NCBI GenBank assembly: GCA_021613535.1
Contig: CP075494.1
Location: 11,904,001-11,968,000, forward strand
Direction of reading: 5' to 3'
Length of the DNA: 64,000 nt
Source: Adineta vaga
Taxonomy: Eukaryota > Rotifera
Position numbers and translations under genes: made by a program. Positions within the stretch are counted from its first letter, which is position 1; every line of letters begins with the position of its first letter. Under the pieces are notes generated by a model. It made no database searches. It was not told where the DNA came from and saw only the letters and a list, made by a program, of their open reading frames with translations. Shown here piece after piece: positions 12,097 to 24,060 of this stretch.

Positions 12097-13341
12097 ATGC
12101 AGAACGAATCTGAAATTTTCTTACCATCAACAAAGAATCATCAAAAAAACCGTCGACGTCATGAGAATGTATCAAAATTAGCATCGTTTTTATTTAGATT
12201 ATTTGAAGAATTACCATTCTATCCGTTTATTCTGTTTTTTATCTTTACATTTGCTCTATATGTCGGTTTACTGACAACGTATGAAGAACATTATGAAGCA
12301 AGTGTACCAATATTATTTTACATCGAATTAAGTATCTTTATCTATTGTTTAATTGAATTCATTCTTCGAATTTATGCATCCAATGCTAGAGAACGTTATC
12401 GTGGTGTGCAAGGCAAATGTCGATTTTTCTATGAGCATTACTTGATCATTGATTGCTTTCTATTATTTTCATATGGAATTCTTTTTCTATGGAATTGGAT
12501 GAAATTCTATCACTCACATGCATTGTTTATACATGGACTACGTTTTCTTCAATTATTACGTTTTATTCCACTGGATCGGCATCTTAAATCGATTCCCTTG
12601 ATATGTAAGATCATTGGTCAATACCGACGAGTTCTATTAGCAACTGTTTACTTATGTTTCTTACTCATGTTACCAACTGCTTATCTTCTATGGATAGTCG
12701 AACGATTTGTTAAATCAGATGATCAGTATTTTTTTAGAACATATACGGATTCATTATGGTTTACTGTCAATTCAATGGCTACGGTAGATATAAGTTTCAA
12801 GGCAATCCTCATTTGTTTCTTTTCTTCTTCTTCTTCTTTGTTTTTTCTATAGATTGGTTATGGTGATACTTGGCCTAAAACTTTGATTGGTAATTCCGAA
12901 TTTGATTTATTCGTTTAGCTTTAGTTGTGTTATCTAGGTCGAATATTGACTGCAAGCTTATGTTGCATTGGAGTTGTTCTTTGGACACTTCCAGCTGGAA
13001 TAATATCTGCAGGTTTAACATCCATTGATGAAAATCGTCGTGAACGTGAACGTCTTCGTCTACCAGCTGCAAGATTTATACTGGCTTGGTGGCGTTTACA
13101 ACATTTCAATAAATTTCGATCAATACGTAACAAAGATAATCAAAAAGAAAGATGTAAACAAGTTATTGCGTCTCTTCTTTGTGCTCGATTTTATCGAGAA
13201 TTTCGGCAATGTCGATATGGTATTAATAACGAATGTGATATTCAAATTAGAAGAGAAATTAAAAAAATACTTCATCATCTGGAATTAATTGAAAACAAAT
13301 TAAATGATGCCAATCAAAATCATCTTCCTGTCGAATTATAA
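12097..13341 (+). CDS. KCNQ/Kv7-like voltage-gated potassium channel, short form
   Basis: Six-helix potassium channel subunit. Exons 12097-12783, 12853-12889 (37 nt) and 12938-13341 total 1128 nt, 375 residues. The pore reads ADSLWFTV-like helix (TDSLWFTVNSMAT) then IGYGDTWP, a normal filter completed only by splicing. S6 has the Kv7-like LPAGIISAGL and is followed by RRERERLRLPAARFILAWWR, resembling the calmodulin-binding helix A. S4 (LRFLQLLRFIPLDRHLK) keeps the Kv7 FLQ-LR core but with fewer positive charges. The C-terminus is only ~100 residues, so the helix C/D assembly region of vertebrate Kv7 appears absent. The start was taken at the first in-frame ATG. Confidence 0.9.
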
Positions 13342-13346
13342 ATAAA
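13341..13346 (+). terminator. Poly(A) signal overlapping KCNQ-like stop codon
   Basis: AATAAA whose first base is the last base of the TAA stop, implying a very short 3' UTR. Confidence 0.5.
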
Positions 13347-13856
13347 AACCACAATATAAATCATTGAATCTTTGAATTGTTCTTTCCTATCCATTTTAGT
13401 TCTTTGAATATCTAGTATAACCATTAGACTAGATCAAATTTACTAATAAAGATATAGTGTTTTATCTTGGATAATCATTCTGATAAAAATATCCTATTAT
13501 AGTTATATTGATTTAGATCACACACGTTGAAATCGTTTAGTGATGATTTTGTGCGACATCTATTTAGATAAATATTTATTATTATTCTGTTTTCTTATTC
13601 AAAAATACAATTTATTTTCGATATAATTATATGAGATTAACTTGTAGAAAAATAAATGTTCAATTTCTTGAATCAAAGTCTAGATCTGAGAAGTCTTAAT
13701 GGCTTTTATACCGCAAGATGGCTGCTATGCTAAAAACTCAGCACAGCAGTACAATTAATCCTTGTTTTCTTCTTTCTATTCTATAAATTGTTCTGATTTA
13801 TCTCTAGATCCTTTTGTTTGTTTATTTTTTGAAAAAACAGACGAGATTTTACTCAA
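13342..13856. other. Intergenic region
   Basis: About 515 bases between the KCNQ-like gene and the mitochondrial protein gene, both plus strand. AT-rich; the last 150 bases are the likely promoter and 5' UTR of the downstream gene. No gene seen. Confidence 0.5.
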
Positions 13857-14918
13857 ATGTTACGCGCCATTAATTTATCGCGTGCTCAGCCAGCAGCACG
13901 AAATTTAATCCATGTTACTAAGCGATTTCAACAAAATTCTAGCTCATCAGGTTCAGCTACAACAGCTTCAACTAAATCAACACCTGGTTCAACTTCAACT
14001 CAAGCTAAAACCAACGATCCACCATCAGCTAGTAAAACACAAACAGCATCCACAAATCCATCGTCAAATGCACCCATTGATCGAACCAATAATCCTCAAA
14101 AAACAACAACTTCACCTCCACCAACATCACGACCGGTAACATCATCCTCATCCTCATCGTCATCATCCTCATATTCAGCCGGGGCTAGCACTGGTGGCAG
14201 CGGTGGAACAGTTAAGGCTGTTGCTTATGGTCTTGCACTCGGTCTCGGTGTAACACTCTTATATGCTGAATACGATAATGGATCATTTCGTCGTAAAGTC
14301 GAATCAACAATTCCATTGAGTCCAACAATTTTAGGTGGTCTTGATAAAATCATCGATCCTGTTTTTGGTCGTCATAAGAAATTAACAACTATTATATCAG
14401 AAAAAATGCCTGATGTATCAGGTGTAACAAGTCGTTTACCTGATAAAGAACAACTTCGCAAGGCAGGTGAACAAGTTAAGGATGCTGCCAATACTGTCTA
14501 CAGTAAATTACCAGATCAAAAACAAATTCAAAAAGCTGGTGAACAAGCTAAAGATGCTATAAATGATGCTTATGATAAATTACCTGAATACAAAAAAGTC
14601 AAAGGTGCGGTTACTCATGCTGCTGATCAGGTAATTTTTACATTTGATTTTCTATGGAAAATATTAAATTTTGTTTGATAGGTCAAAGATGCTGTTCATA
14701 CCGTTCGAGATGCTTTACCTGATCCAAAACAAGTGAAAAAAACATTCACACATGCTAAAGAACAAGTTGAAGATGCTGCTAAATCTGTTCGAGATACAGT
14801 TAAAGATGCTTTACCAGCAACCAAAGGTGTATCTGGTGAACAATCACGACGAGGTAATGATCCAGTCTTTTTGGAAGAACCTGGTGAAGTTGCTACTCCA
14901 CCACCACGTAAATGGTAA
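13857..14918 (+). CDS. Mitochondrial MIC60-like N-terminus with LEA-like repeats
   Basis: Exons 13857-14630 and 14682-14918 give 336 residues. Residues 1-25 are Arg-rich and free of acids, like a mitochondrial presequence. Residues 26-117 are a Ser/Thr/Pro linker. A Gly-rich membrane helix (about 118-136) is followed by LLYAEYDNGSFRRKVESTIP, closely resembling the segment after the MIC60/mitofilin membrane helix. In place of the mitofilin coiled coil and C-terminal domain there are about four amphipathic repeats of ~25 residues, each starting LPD/LPE and carrying KAGEQVKDA-type motifs as in group 3 LEA proteins or apolipoproteins. The end may be spliced: TG/GTAAGC to an AG at 14964 would read KWK and stop at 14969-14971. 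Inner-membrane location is inferred. Confidence 0.75.
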
Positions 14919-14971
14919 GCAATTAATCACTATTAATATCAATTTTTCTAACTATTTATTTCAGGAAATAA

Positions 14972-15415
14972 TATATAAATATATATGAATAATCAATCGT
15001 GCTATTTAATTATTATTCTATCAAAACGACAAGGATTATACTAGAATTTCATCATCTATTAGAAACTAAAATCAAGTGTGAATTCTGTTCAAAGTAAAAT
15101 TAAAGTTTAAAAATGAATTGAACTATTCATGATTTTGTTTTTTTGGTAGAATTCAATCTCTTTTCAAGACATTTGATGTTTTCGTGAAAAGATTCCTTTG
15201 GTTTGGAATAAATGATTACATTCTGTATAATCATCATCGTTTCTAAAAGACAATTAGCACGATTTGATTCTTTTTTTTTCTTTAATCAAGCACTTTTAGT
15301 ATTATTATTGTTCTTTTTACAAAAAACAAATATAGATTCAAAACATGTAGTCCTGATCTATGTATTCAATAACTCTATGTTGTGTGATATTATTTTCAGA
15401 TAGTTAAAAATTCTT
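14972..15415. other. Intergenic region
   Basis: About 440 AT-rich bases between two plus-strand genes of mitochondrial proteins. It holds the 3' UTR of the first and promoter of ATP synthase d. A T-run plus CAG about 15 bases before the ATG at 15416 could be a 5' UTR or trans-splice acceptor. Confidence 0.45.
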
Positions 15416-16339
15416 ATGGCACAACAAGTAGGTCGATCAGCAGTCGCTGCATCTCGTTTTACATCGAGTAAAGTTGATTGGAATCGTCTATTAAAATTGA
15501 GTGGTTCTAATACAACAACAGTTTCCAATCTTCAAGGTAAATGGAGTCAATCAGCAGCGAAGTAAGTCAAGAAGTTAAGAATCCTATTTTAATTGTATTT
15601 GTTATTATTAGAATGAACGCTTTATCAGATTCCTTACCGAAAATTGATTTTTCTTATTATCGAAAAATGGTTGCAGATCCAACATTAGTTGATAAACTTC
15701 AAAAAGAAGTAAGATAAATATTTTGTTCTTTCATTTTGTAACACTATATTTTGAAGTATGAAAATGCCCAAATTGCGTATCCAAAAGATAGCGCTAATCG
15801 TGTTCAAGAACTTGAAGAATATGCTAAGACAGAGGTAATAAAGAATTCAAATCGATGATTGATTTAAATTAATGATTTTGTGCATAGGAAAAACGTGCAC
15901 AAGAGTTTATTAAAGTTGCCGAAAGTGAAGTAGAAAAATTACGAACAGAATTTGATCGATGGGATAATGTACCTCCAGCTGATGAAGTTACATATGAATT
16001 AGGTATGTTAAAATTTAATGATCTAATTTCGAAATCAAACATCTTATCTTCACTTTAGCTTCTTTCTACATGCCAGAAGCTGTCTATCCACGTGTATGGG
16101 ATAAAGATGAACATGATAAATTGAAAGATGTTCAATTTTTACCATATGAAAAACGAGATTCATTACGTTGGTGGGTAGAACAAGGCGGAGAATTACTTCC
16201 ACATAAACATGAATGGGTTATGCCAGATGAAGCACTCGATCCAATTGGTGCTCCACCTCGACCACAAAAAGCACTTTCGGATACTCACGGACATGGTCAT
16301 GGTGATACAAAGAAGATCAGTGCTGGAAGCAAACATTAA
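15416..16339 (+). CDS. ATP5PD: ATP synthase subunit d, mitochondrial
   Basis: Peripheral-stalk subunit of mitochondrial F1Fo ATP synthase. Exons 15416-15561, 15612-15708, 15757-15834, 15888-16002 and 16059-16339 total 717 nt, 238 residues; the human protein is 161. The family pattern is clear at VDWNRLLKLSG, KWSQSAAKMNALSDSLPKID, the DFSYYRKMV/DKLQKEYENA region, EEYAKTEEKRAQEFIKVAESE and PPADEVTYELASFYMPEA. The extra length is a C-terminal part with WWVEQGGELLPHKHEW and a His/Gly-rich tail. No long presequence is visible, as usual for this subunit. Confidence 0.9.
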
Positions 16340-16411
16340 TGTCTGCCTATTGATTGATCTTATTTAAATTTTTTTCTCTCTTCATTTTGCTCTTATAGTT
16401 TTTTCAGCCTA

Positions 16412-16417
16412 AATAAA
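16412..16417 (+). terminator. Poly(A) signal of ATP synthase d
   Basis: AATAAA about 70 bases after the stop codon and only 35 bases from the stop of the convergent hydrolase gene. Confidence 0.5.
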
Positions 16418-16451
16418 AAATGTCTATATGAAAGCCAAAATTTATTTCTAT

Positions 16452-17606
16452 TCAATGTACAGTTTTTCTAATCCATTGATGAAGAATTTTAGCAATTTCT
16501 AAATTGTTATTCTCCATCATTTGCATATGACCATTTCCATAGATTTCTAAATCTTCCAGACGAATAAAATCGACTTTTACACCAGCTTGTCTTAAGAATT
16601 CTACAGTGCAATGATCATAAGTAGCATGATAAGATGCTTGAGAAGTTTCAATTAGAACTGGAATATTTACCAAATTTACGAGAGTATGAATAGGTTTAGT
16701 TTGAAGAATGCAAGATGTAAGATTTTCATGTGCTGATGGAACTTCCTTTGTAGATAAATCAGACGATGAATTAATAGTAGGATCAAACGTTAATGGAATA
16801 TCTGTTATTCCCCAAGGACGAACAGATTTAGTTGAAAAAATAGCTTCCTGAAATGGTGGACCTTTTGGTTCAATAGCAATGATAGCTTTGACAAGATTCG
16901 GTCGTCTATCAGCAATTAACCATCCAAAACTTCCACTTTGTGAATGAGTTAATAATATGGCAGGACCAATTTTATCTAACAGAGCTGCACCAGCTTTTTG
17001 CATCATTGTTTGAACAATAGTTTCATTAGCAATAAATTGAACAGTCGATGCATAGAAAGCATCAAATATTGTATCACCCATACGGCCTTTCGTAAGATTA
17101 TTATCACCGGGCCATTGTGTATGTAAGATTGCTTGTGGCCATTTTTTATAAAAACTACTAGCTGTAAAACGTTCTTCCATCATTTCAGCAGAATAGACTC
17201 GAAGTTTAATACTATCATTTGGTAACCAGGCAGATCGTCCACGTGCTGGTTGATCAACAATATAAACTTCGTAGCCTTGCTGTAAAAAATATGATGCCCA
17301 ACCTGATCGATCATCAGGAGTATTCAACCAATTGGTTCCAGTCATAGCATTTCCATGAATGAGAACTAATGGATATGGTTGTTGAATTCCATAAGGAGGA
17401 GTTAGATGTTCAATGTACATCTGTCCAGTAATGACAGATCCATTGGCCAGCATATCAAATACATATTCACCTCCAACATAAAAATATCTTCGATTAACAG
17501 GACGTATGTCTTGCTTGCATGTATCATCATCAATTGTTAAACTATTCGAAATATTTGATAAAATATGTAATAAAGCAGTTATTAAGAGAATACTACGTCG
17601 AAGCAT
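16452..17606 (-). CDS. Secreted alpha/beta hydrolase, single exon
   Basis: Serine hydrolase of the alpha/beta-hydrolase fold, 384 residues from MLRRSIL. This start was preferred over upstream codons because it exposes a signal peptide (residues 1 to about 22). Oxyanion-side motif VLIHGNAMTGTNW, strand VYIVDQPARGRS, nucleophile elbow LTHSQSGSFGW (GxSxG variant HSQSG) and catalytic-His candidate GNGHMQMMENN are in the expected order. Several N-glycosylation sites (NSS, NET, NLT). No intron, unlike most neighbours. The closest families I can place are fungal/bacterial-type secreted esterases of unknown substrate; horizontal origin is an inference. Confidence 0.85.
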   Translation of the reverse strand: MLRRSILLITALLHILSNISNSLTIDDDTCKQDIRPVNRRYFYVGGEYVFDMLANGSVITGQMYIEHLTPPYGIQQPYPLVLIHGNAMTGTNWLNTPDDRSGWASYFLQQGYEVYIVDQPARGRSAWLPNDSIKLRVYSAEMMEERFTASSFYKKWPQAILHTQWPGDNNLTKGRMGDTIFDAFYASTVQFIANETIVQTMMQKAGAALLDKIGPAILLTHSQSGSFGWLIADRRPNLVKAIIAIEPKGPPFQEAIFSTKSVRPWGITDIPLTFDPTINSSSDLSTKEVPSAHENLTSCILQTKPIHTLVNLVNIPVLIETSQASYHATYDHCTVEFLRQAGVKVDFIRLEDLEIYGNGHMQMMENNNLEIAKILHQWIRKTVH

Positions 17607-18014
17607 TGTATCTAATTCTTTTGAAAAGAACACATGGGAAGCAGAACACAATAGTATTCTTTCTGTCTCTCGATGACAAAAGTTATATCTAAAAGCATTC
17701 AACACAATACAATATGTCAATCTATCGTGTCGAATACTGCACTATACATTTGTCATAACATATCAAACAATGCACAAGTATTGAAAAGAGAAGATGATAA
17801 TTGTATCGCGATCGTCTTGTATCTGATTCATTTCATATACAATGTAAACAATGATTTTATCTATAGAGATTCATATCATATTTTCTTTGAATATTCCTAC
17901 TTCAATCTACAATCATCTTCTTAACTCCTTTGATATAATTATAATAGTAATTTTTATTGTCAAAATCACGAGAATATTCAACGATATAAATAAAAGATAA
18001 AAATGAAATCTTTA
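17607..18014. other. Spacer between hydrolase and TRPM
   Basis: About 400 bases holding the hydrolase promoter and the TRPM 3' UTR (both minus strand). No ORF with support. Confidence 0.5.
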
Positions 18015-21000
18015 TTACATTTTCTGTCTATTGTCACGTCCCATATGTTTATCGTCAACTAATATTTGCAATTGTGTATTCATCGATTCTAATCTTGTAC
18101 TCATCGTTGCTAAATAATCTTGTAATTGACGAATACTATTAGGTGCAATAGTTATATCTGTAGTTGTATTCGTATTCTCATTTGATTCACTTTTCTTTTC
18201 AGTCTTAGTAGAATCTGATCCACTAGTTGATCTAAAAATGAAATTGAATAGTAAATCAAGTATTACTACGTTTATCTACTTACATGAGTGCTGTCGTTTT
18301 TAGTGCTTTAACTTCTGCATGAGCGTATTCGTATGTTGATGCACCTTCAAATTCATACCATCGTTTTTCTACATCTTCATTGACTGGTATCATTTCTTAA
18401 ATAACGATTCAATCAAGTTTAGTATGTGTGTTTTTCCAGATTAATATAAACTTACTAAATACTTTTCCACGACGATCTCCTATTTTATTTTTAAAACAAG
18501 TTCGTCGTATAGCATAATATGCTATTCGTGCTAAATAATAAATATCGTAGAAAAAACTGATCGGAGGATAGAATGGTGAACGTGTATAATATTCTCTAGT
18601 GAATATATATTGTTGTGAGTGCCAAATATTTTTTGTATCTTCATAAACTTGATCGAATCGTTTACTAAAACATATGAAATGATTATTGACGACGTGATTT
18701 CTTATTGATAATAAATACCTGAACATAGCAATTAATAAATTCGTGAGAAGAATATTTACGAAAAGCATATGAATAGCAAGTAAGACATGTGTTGAGATTG
18801 ACCATCCAGCATCAGGATTAGCTATATAACATACAGAAATTATAAGAATTGAGGTTGAATAATTTAGAATTAGTACTATGAAGTAAGAGAAAATTTCACT
18901 TCAGTCTATCGTACGACGAGGACAGAAACTGTATTTCATCATGCACCTATCTTCTCTTATTTTTCCTAGGTAGACATTGATTTTGTATTGTTTACTTACC
19001 ATCGAGATTGGATAATTCATTACCAAATTCTCCATACATTAGATAATATACTGGATAAGCAATTTGACGAAAAATACTTCGTCCATTGAACGATGTATCT
19101 ATCTCAGTTCCTGGAAAACTATCAGGATTTGGATAATAGGCCATCGAACGAGATGCAACTCCATATCCAGTCATAACAATCGCAATAATACACATAAAAA
19201 ATAAGAGATCTTTAAGCTAACAGAAGAGAAAAGTTTAGACCTATTTCAACTAGTACGAAATCAATTTACCATTTTTCCGATAGCCACAAGATGTGGTCCG
19301 AGAAAGGGTACAACAATGATAAATGATAATGAACGAAGCCACCAAATTTCAAGATCAATTGCCATTACCACCCTAAAGAAATACAGAAATGAAAAAAAAC
19401 TCTTCTTTTGACAAATTTTAACTTTTGTATATAAAATATTCAACACGAACAAGATTTAGATCGCTAATCTTAAATGAAATGTCAATTTCCAGACTAATGA
19501 CAGATAAAAGTTTTTGTATGTAATATTTAACTTAATAAATTGAAAATTATATCAAAATATGAATCTACTTCATGTATACTATTTGTCCAATCCTTTCATT
19601 TATCCAATAAAAACATACCTAGCTGCAACAAATTTTACTTGATCATCTGCATACGCAAATCGTAGAATTAATCCAATATAAAAAAGTGTAAATCCGAGCA
19701 ATGTCATAATTTTGAATACATTTGAAACATAAGTCTTAAATTTGCCCGATATCGACAAACTGTCTTGCCTGACAAACTACAACACAGACATTATGTGTTT
19801 TTTTTTCTTCTTAAATTGTATATGCATATTTACATAGTGAATTTCTTCAATTAACATAATCGAAACGAAGATTATCGTTAAAATTTCAGTCCAATGAATC
19901 GATGGTCGGCTGTTCGTTGGTGGTTGAAAATCAAAGAGAAGTACATACGAGAAAAGTAGAAGGAATAAACAATAAACAACCTAAAATAAATTCAATAGAT
20001 TCTGTTCGATTATCTTTATCTATAAACATACACAATGACAACAAAATTTGATGCGTAGAGATTGATAAAAATTCTTCACATTATGCAAATAAATATTAAC
20101 TCCAGGTATTTTACAATAACGAGGATGTTCAAGTGGATATGGATCCGAATAATTTAAACCATATGGTTGTAAACTAAATAAATCACAATATCTCTATATA
20201 TGTATGAATAATTTCGTAAAGGGAGAATTACATACGTTCGAATAGTATGTTCATCGTTCTTTATCTAAACAAAAGAAAAGATAGTTTCTTCCATACGCAA
20301 TCTATCTTAACGATTTTTTTTCTCATGATTGTAGAAAGAACTTTGAATTATGAAAACAAAACACACGCGAGATACTAACCTTTGGTGTTTTACGAAAATT
20401 AACTAAAGGTGGTGCTAATAATCCGAATGAAACAAAGCCAATGGCCAGACCCAATTCATCTCGTTTTCTTGATTGATCAGGATGAATTTTATTGAACCAA
20501 ATATTATTCATTGCTTGTACGCAACATGATGTTGCAATAAATAACTTATCTTCCGCATGTGCAGCAACCTTTGATATAGAACATCGTTTTCTCGGGGAAA
20601 AAAAAGATTTTCCAACATACTTGTAAGCAAGATACATATCCATATAATTCAATTCGTTGTAAAACAATTTGGCATGCTTCATCTGCATCATTTTTTTCAC
20701 ACTGATTTATGCAATTAATTGCATACGTTTGAAAGTAATCAATACTTGCTTTATATCCTTCTTTCAATTCACCATGTGCAGCTTTTGAATGATATTGTTT
20801 CAAAATTTTCGTTGCTATTAAAGCAGCACATATGCGGTATTTCATATGACTTAGAAATACTTTTGCCATATCCGTACGATTCATCAATATAGCCCAAATA
20901 AATAAATCTCGCATGATATAATCATGAATTTTTGATTTATCTATCTTCTCTGATTCATTTGGTTCATTTGTTGAATTTGAATGATTATTTCCATTTGATG

Positions 21001-23721
21001 CAACATGAACCGAAAATTTATTTGGTTCAATACTATCTTCGATTAAACCCCAAGATTTTCGATATTTTTCTTCGTCGGCATGAGTTTCGAAATAGAGTTT
21101 ATGCATATAATCACCAATAAGTTCAGTAAGAAGTTCATTGAGATGATCGACTGTACGAAGATGTTTTTCTCCTTCATGAGACGATTCAATAAATGAACCT
21201 AAATGAGTATCATTACTTGCCTAAAATGAAATATTATATTTTAATTACTGAATTGAAATCAATGTCATACCACTTGGTGATTGTCATATAAACAATTCAG
21301 AAGTTTTCTGTATCGATTGCTATTACCAGAGAATTTATTTTTAGAAAAGAAGATTTCAGTTGGATCAACGCCTAATTTAAGAAATTCATAAATAAATGCT
21401 GGTAAATCATGTAATAATGCATATAAGAACGCTTCTTCTTTATTCTGGAAAGAAACATAATCAGCGATTTAGATGTCAAATTAATCATTTATCATTTTTA
21501 TCTTACTAAAATTTTATCGAGTGAATTTTGTAAAATTAATTCTTTAGCTACTTCAATACAATTCCAATCCATTGCTAACAATAACAAATCAGATCGTTGT
21601 GCAGTTTGATCTCTTTGATGAACATTACGATTTGTTGTTGTGTGACGTTGAACGGTTTCTAATGTAAGCGGTGGTTTTGATCTTCGATGGCGTTTTTCCA
21701 TTGCATCAACTTGATCCGATTCTTTCCGTTCAAAATAATTCTGTTGTGCTAAAATACAAAGCAAAAGATGCATAGAAGTTGTTTTTTTCTTCTTCAAATG
21801 ATACGACTTACATTTACAAATACTTCGAAAAATAGTTTCAGATAAATTATTATCAGAACTTAAATTAAATATGGATATACCAGATCGAACAGCAGGTTGA
21901 AGACAATACATAACTTGATGAAGTACTTTCTTGAAATCGTTACCAAAGAGATTACCATTTGTATGATTTGAATTTGTTGTTTGATCTCGTTTACGAGAAT
22001 CATCTTCATGTGACAAAAGAGTGTGTAAATCTTTTTGTAGTCGCTCTTCATAACGAGAGAAACGTCCTTCAAGTCTATGAATATCAAAGAATTAGAAAGT
22101 AAAGAAAACCGAATGATTCATTTACGTATTCTTAGATATTTTTAATTTAATATGTGTAGGCTTAACTTGACTAAAACAAAACAAAACAAAAGAATGTATA
22201 CTTAAAACGATTCAACTAAATGTATTTGTCAATCTTACTTCGTATCCTGATGATATTTTTCATTTGGATCCTCGATAGGTAATGTTACAACAGGAGAAAC
22301 AAGACTAACTTCTTCGATTTCAAATATAGCTTCAGGATATTTATCTGTTTCATCAATATCTTTAGTATATAATAAACATCGTTTGAAAAAATCCGCAACT
22401 CGTCCACTGCCCTATTGATCAATTTTCACCATTCAGCATTCGTATCATTTCAATCTACTTACATCAATTATAACAACAGGAATATTTTCACGTAGATCAT
22501 AATAAATATTCGCTATCGTATCTTTACCACCTTCGACAACGATTGTTACAACGGGAACTATTATAAATAATATCGACAAGAAAAAAGTAAGAACAGAACA
22601 AATATATTAAGTCAAACTTGGAAGTGCATTTTCATCTTGTAATTTTGCTAGATGTGCACATAGTAGTGTTCGATAATCTTTTATATCATAATGTCGATAT
22701 CTTCCATCGTCTAACATAAGATAATGGCTATGATTTGTTTCTAAATCTCGTTGACCTTTTTCACGTTTTTTTTCACCATCTCCTCTACGTTCATCATCAT
22801 TATTTGCATTTTTGCTCTCAAAAAAAAAAAAAAAAAGAAAATATATTTCCTATTTCAAGTAATTTCTTTCACATACCTTTTTTCCGGGATGTTCAGGTTC
22901 GACTAAACGTTCAACATCTTTTACACTTCCCCACTTACAAACTCCAATGGCTGTTATATGTTCATTTAGCCTTGTTAGTTTCACTTTATTAATTGCTTGT
23001 CCAACCAGTTGAACAATACCAACATTATATCCATTTGTTATCAACCACGAATCTATTTTGTAAAACAAAGAATTGTCTACTATAATAATTAATTTTTTTC
23101 TACCTGCTTTTAATGCAACATCAATGATTCCATTGATAAAATTGGATTCTAATCGTTCACTCAAAGTAAAATATTTTGCACCACCAATAATTGAAATAAT
23201 TAAACGAGGTTCAGACATTTTCCAATAGTCATAAAAAAGTCGCTCGACCTTAACATTTGGCGTATCCAAAGCAAGTCGAGTAAACTTATAAAAAGAAATT
23301 ATTCTAAAAGAAATTATATAATTTTTTCTTTTTTACATACCAATGCACCATTGGGAAGTTTGTCATGTTGAGGATCAAGTTGTTCATCTGTATTTTCAAA
23401 CATATTCCATTTAGCTCCTTCATTTCTTGGATCTCTTTCATGATGAACATTTTCTAGTCGTTTACACACACAAATACCTCGCTCTTCACTTCTAATTAAT
23501 TAAAAAGAAAAACAAAACTATACAGATCTTCATTTAATCGATTTCCTTACTTGTCTTGAACAAATTTAGTACAAATACGATAGCGAATATTTAATTTCTT
23601 AAAAACATCTTCCGATAATGCATCACGATCGATCTACAACAATCCTAATTCATTATTTTTTTCTCATTAAAATTCTTTGTTATACCGAATGAAGTTTCGT
23701 TGTTGTTTGGCTTTTGTTCAT
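18015..23721 (-). CDS. TRPM-family cation channel
   Basis: Melastatin-type TRP channel. I joined 24 coding exons, first 23721-23686 and last 18231-18015, into 4044 nt and 1347 residues without a frame break. Order: N-terminal SLOG-type region with WLITNGYNVGIVQLVGQA and VVEGGKDTIANI...DGSGRVADFF; TRPM homology repeats (LLLLAMDWNCIEVAKELI, LFIWAILMNRTDMAKVFL); S1-S6 including YCLFLLLFSYVLLFDFQPP, RVVMAIDLEIWWLRSLSF and VNILLTNLLIAMF; TRP helix NIWHSQQYIF then RSPFYPPISFFYD; and a short coiled coil (SIRQLQDYLATMSTRLESMN). The filter region YLMYGEFGNEL carries YGE as in TRPM1/3/6/7. No Nudix or alpha-kinase domain follows. Confidence 0.93.
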
Positions 23722-24060
23722 CTCTCCTTTTAACTTTGTTTATACTCTGTTAAAAGAAACAATTACTTACAACAATTGGAATAGAATTCGATATTTTTCT
23801 TTGTCATTTTGATTCATTTAAAAGCCTCACTATATATACTTTGCTGCTTGTATAGTAACCTACTCCTATAAATCAGCGTTACCGTGTAAACGAACAGAAA
23901 GAAAAGAAAAAAAACACAGACAACAACAAAAAAAAAGGCTTGGTGACAGTGGAAATAAAAGTCTCTTTTTGAAATTTTCTGTCAACGCAATTTTTGTCCT
24001 TCTGAAAAGAACTAAAAGAACAAAAAATAGAAATAGTGACTGTAAATCTTCTGAATAATC
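23722..24060. other. Divergent promoter region, TRPM / FN3 protein
   Basis: About 340 bases between divergent start codons. It includes a poly-A/T-rich stretch near 23895-23935. Probably shared promoter sequence. Confidence 0.5.

Noticed and set aside
13930-14210. Plus-strand Gln/His-rich frame inside the mitochondrial repeat gene
   Set aside because: Shadow of the Ser/Thr/Pro linker read one base out of frame.
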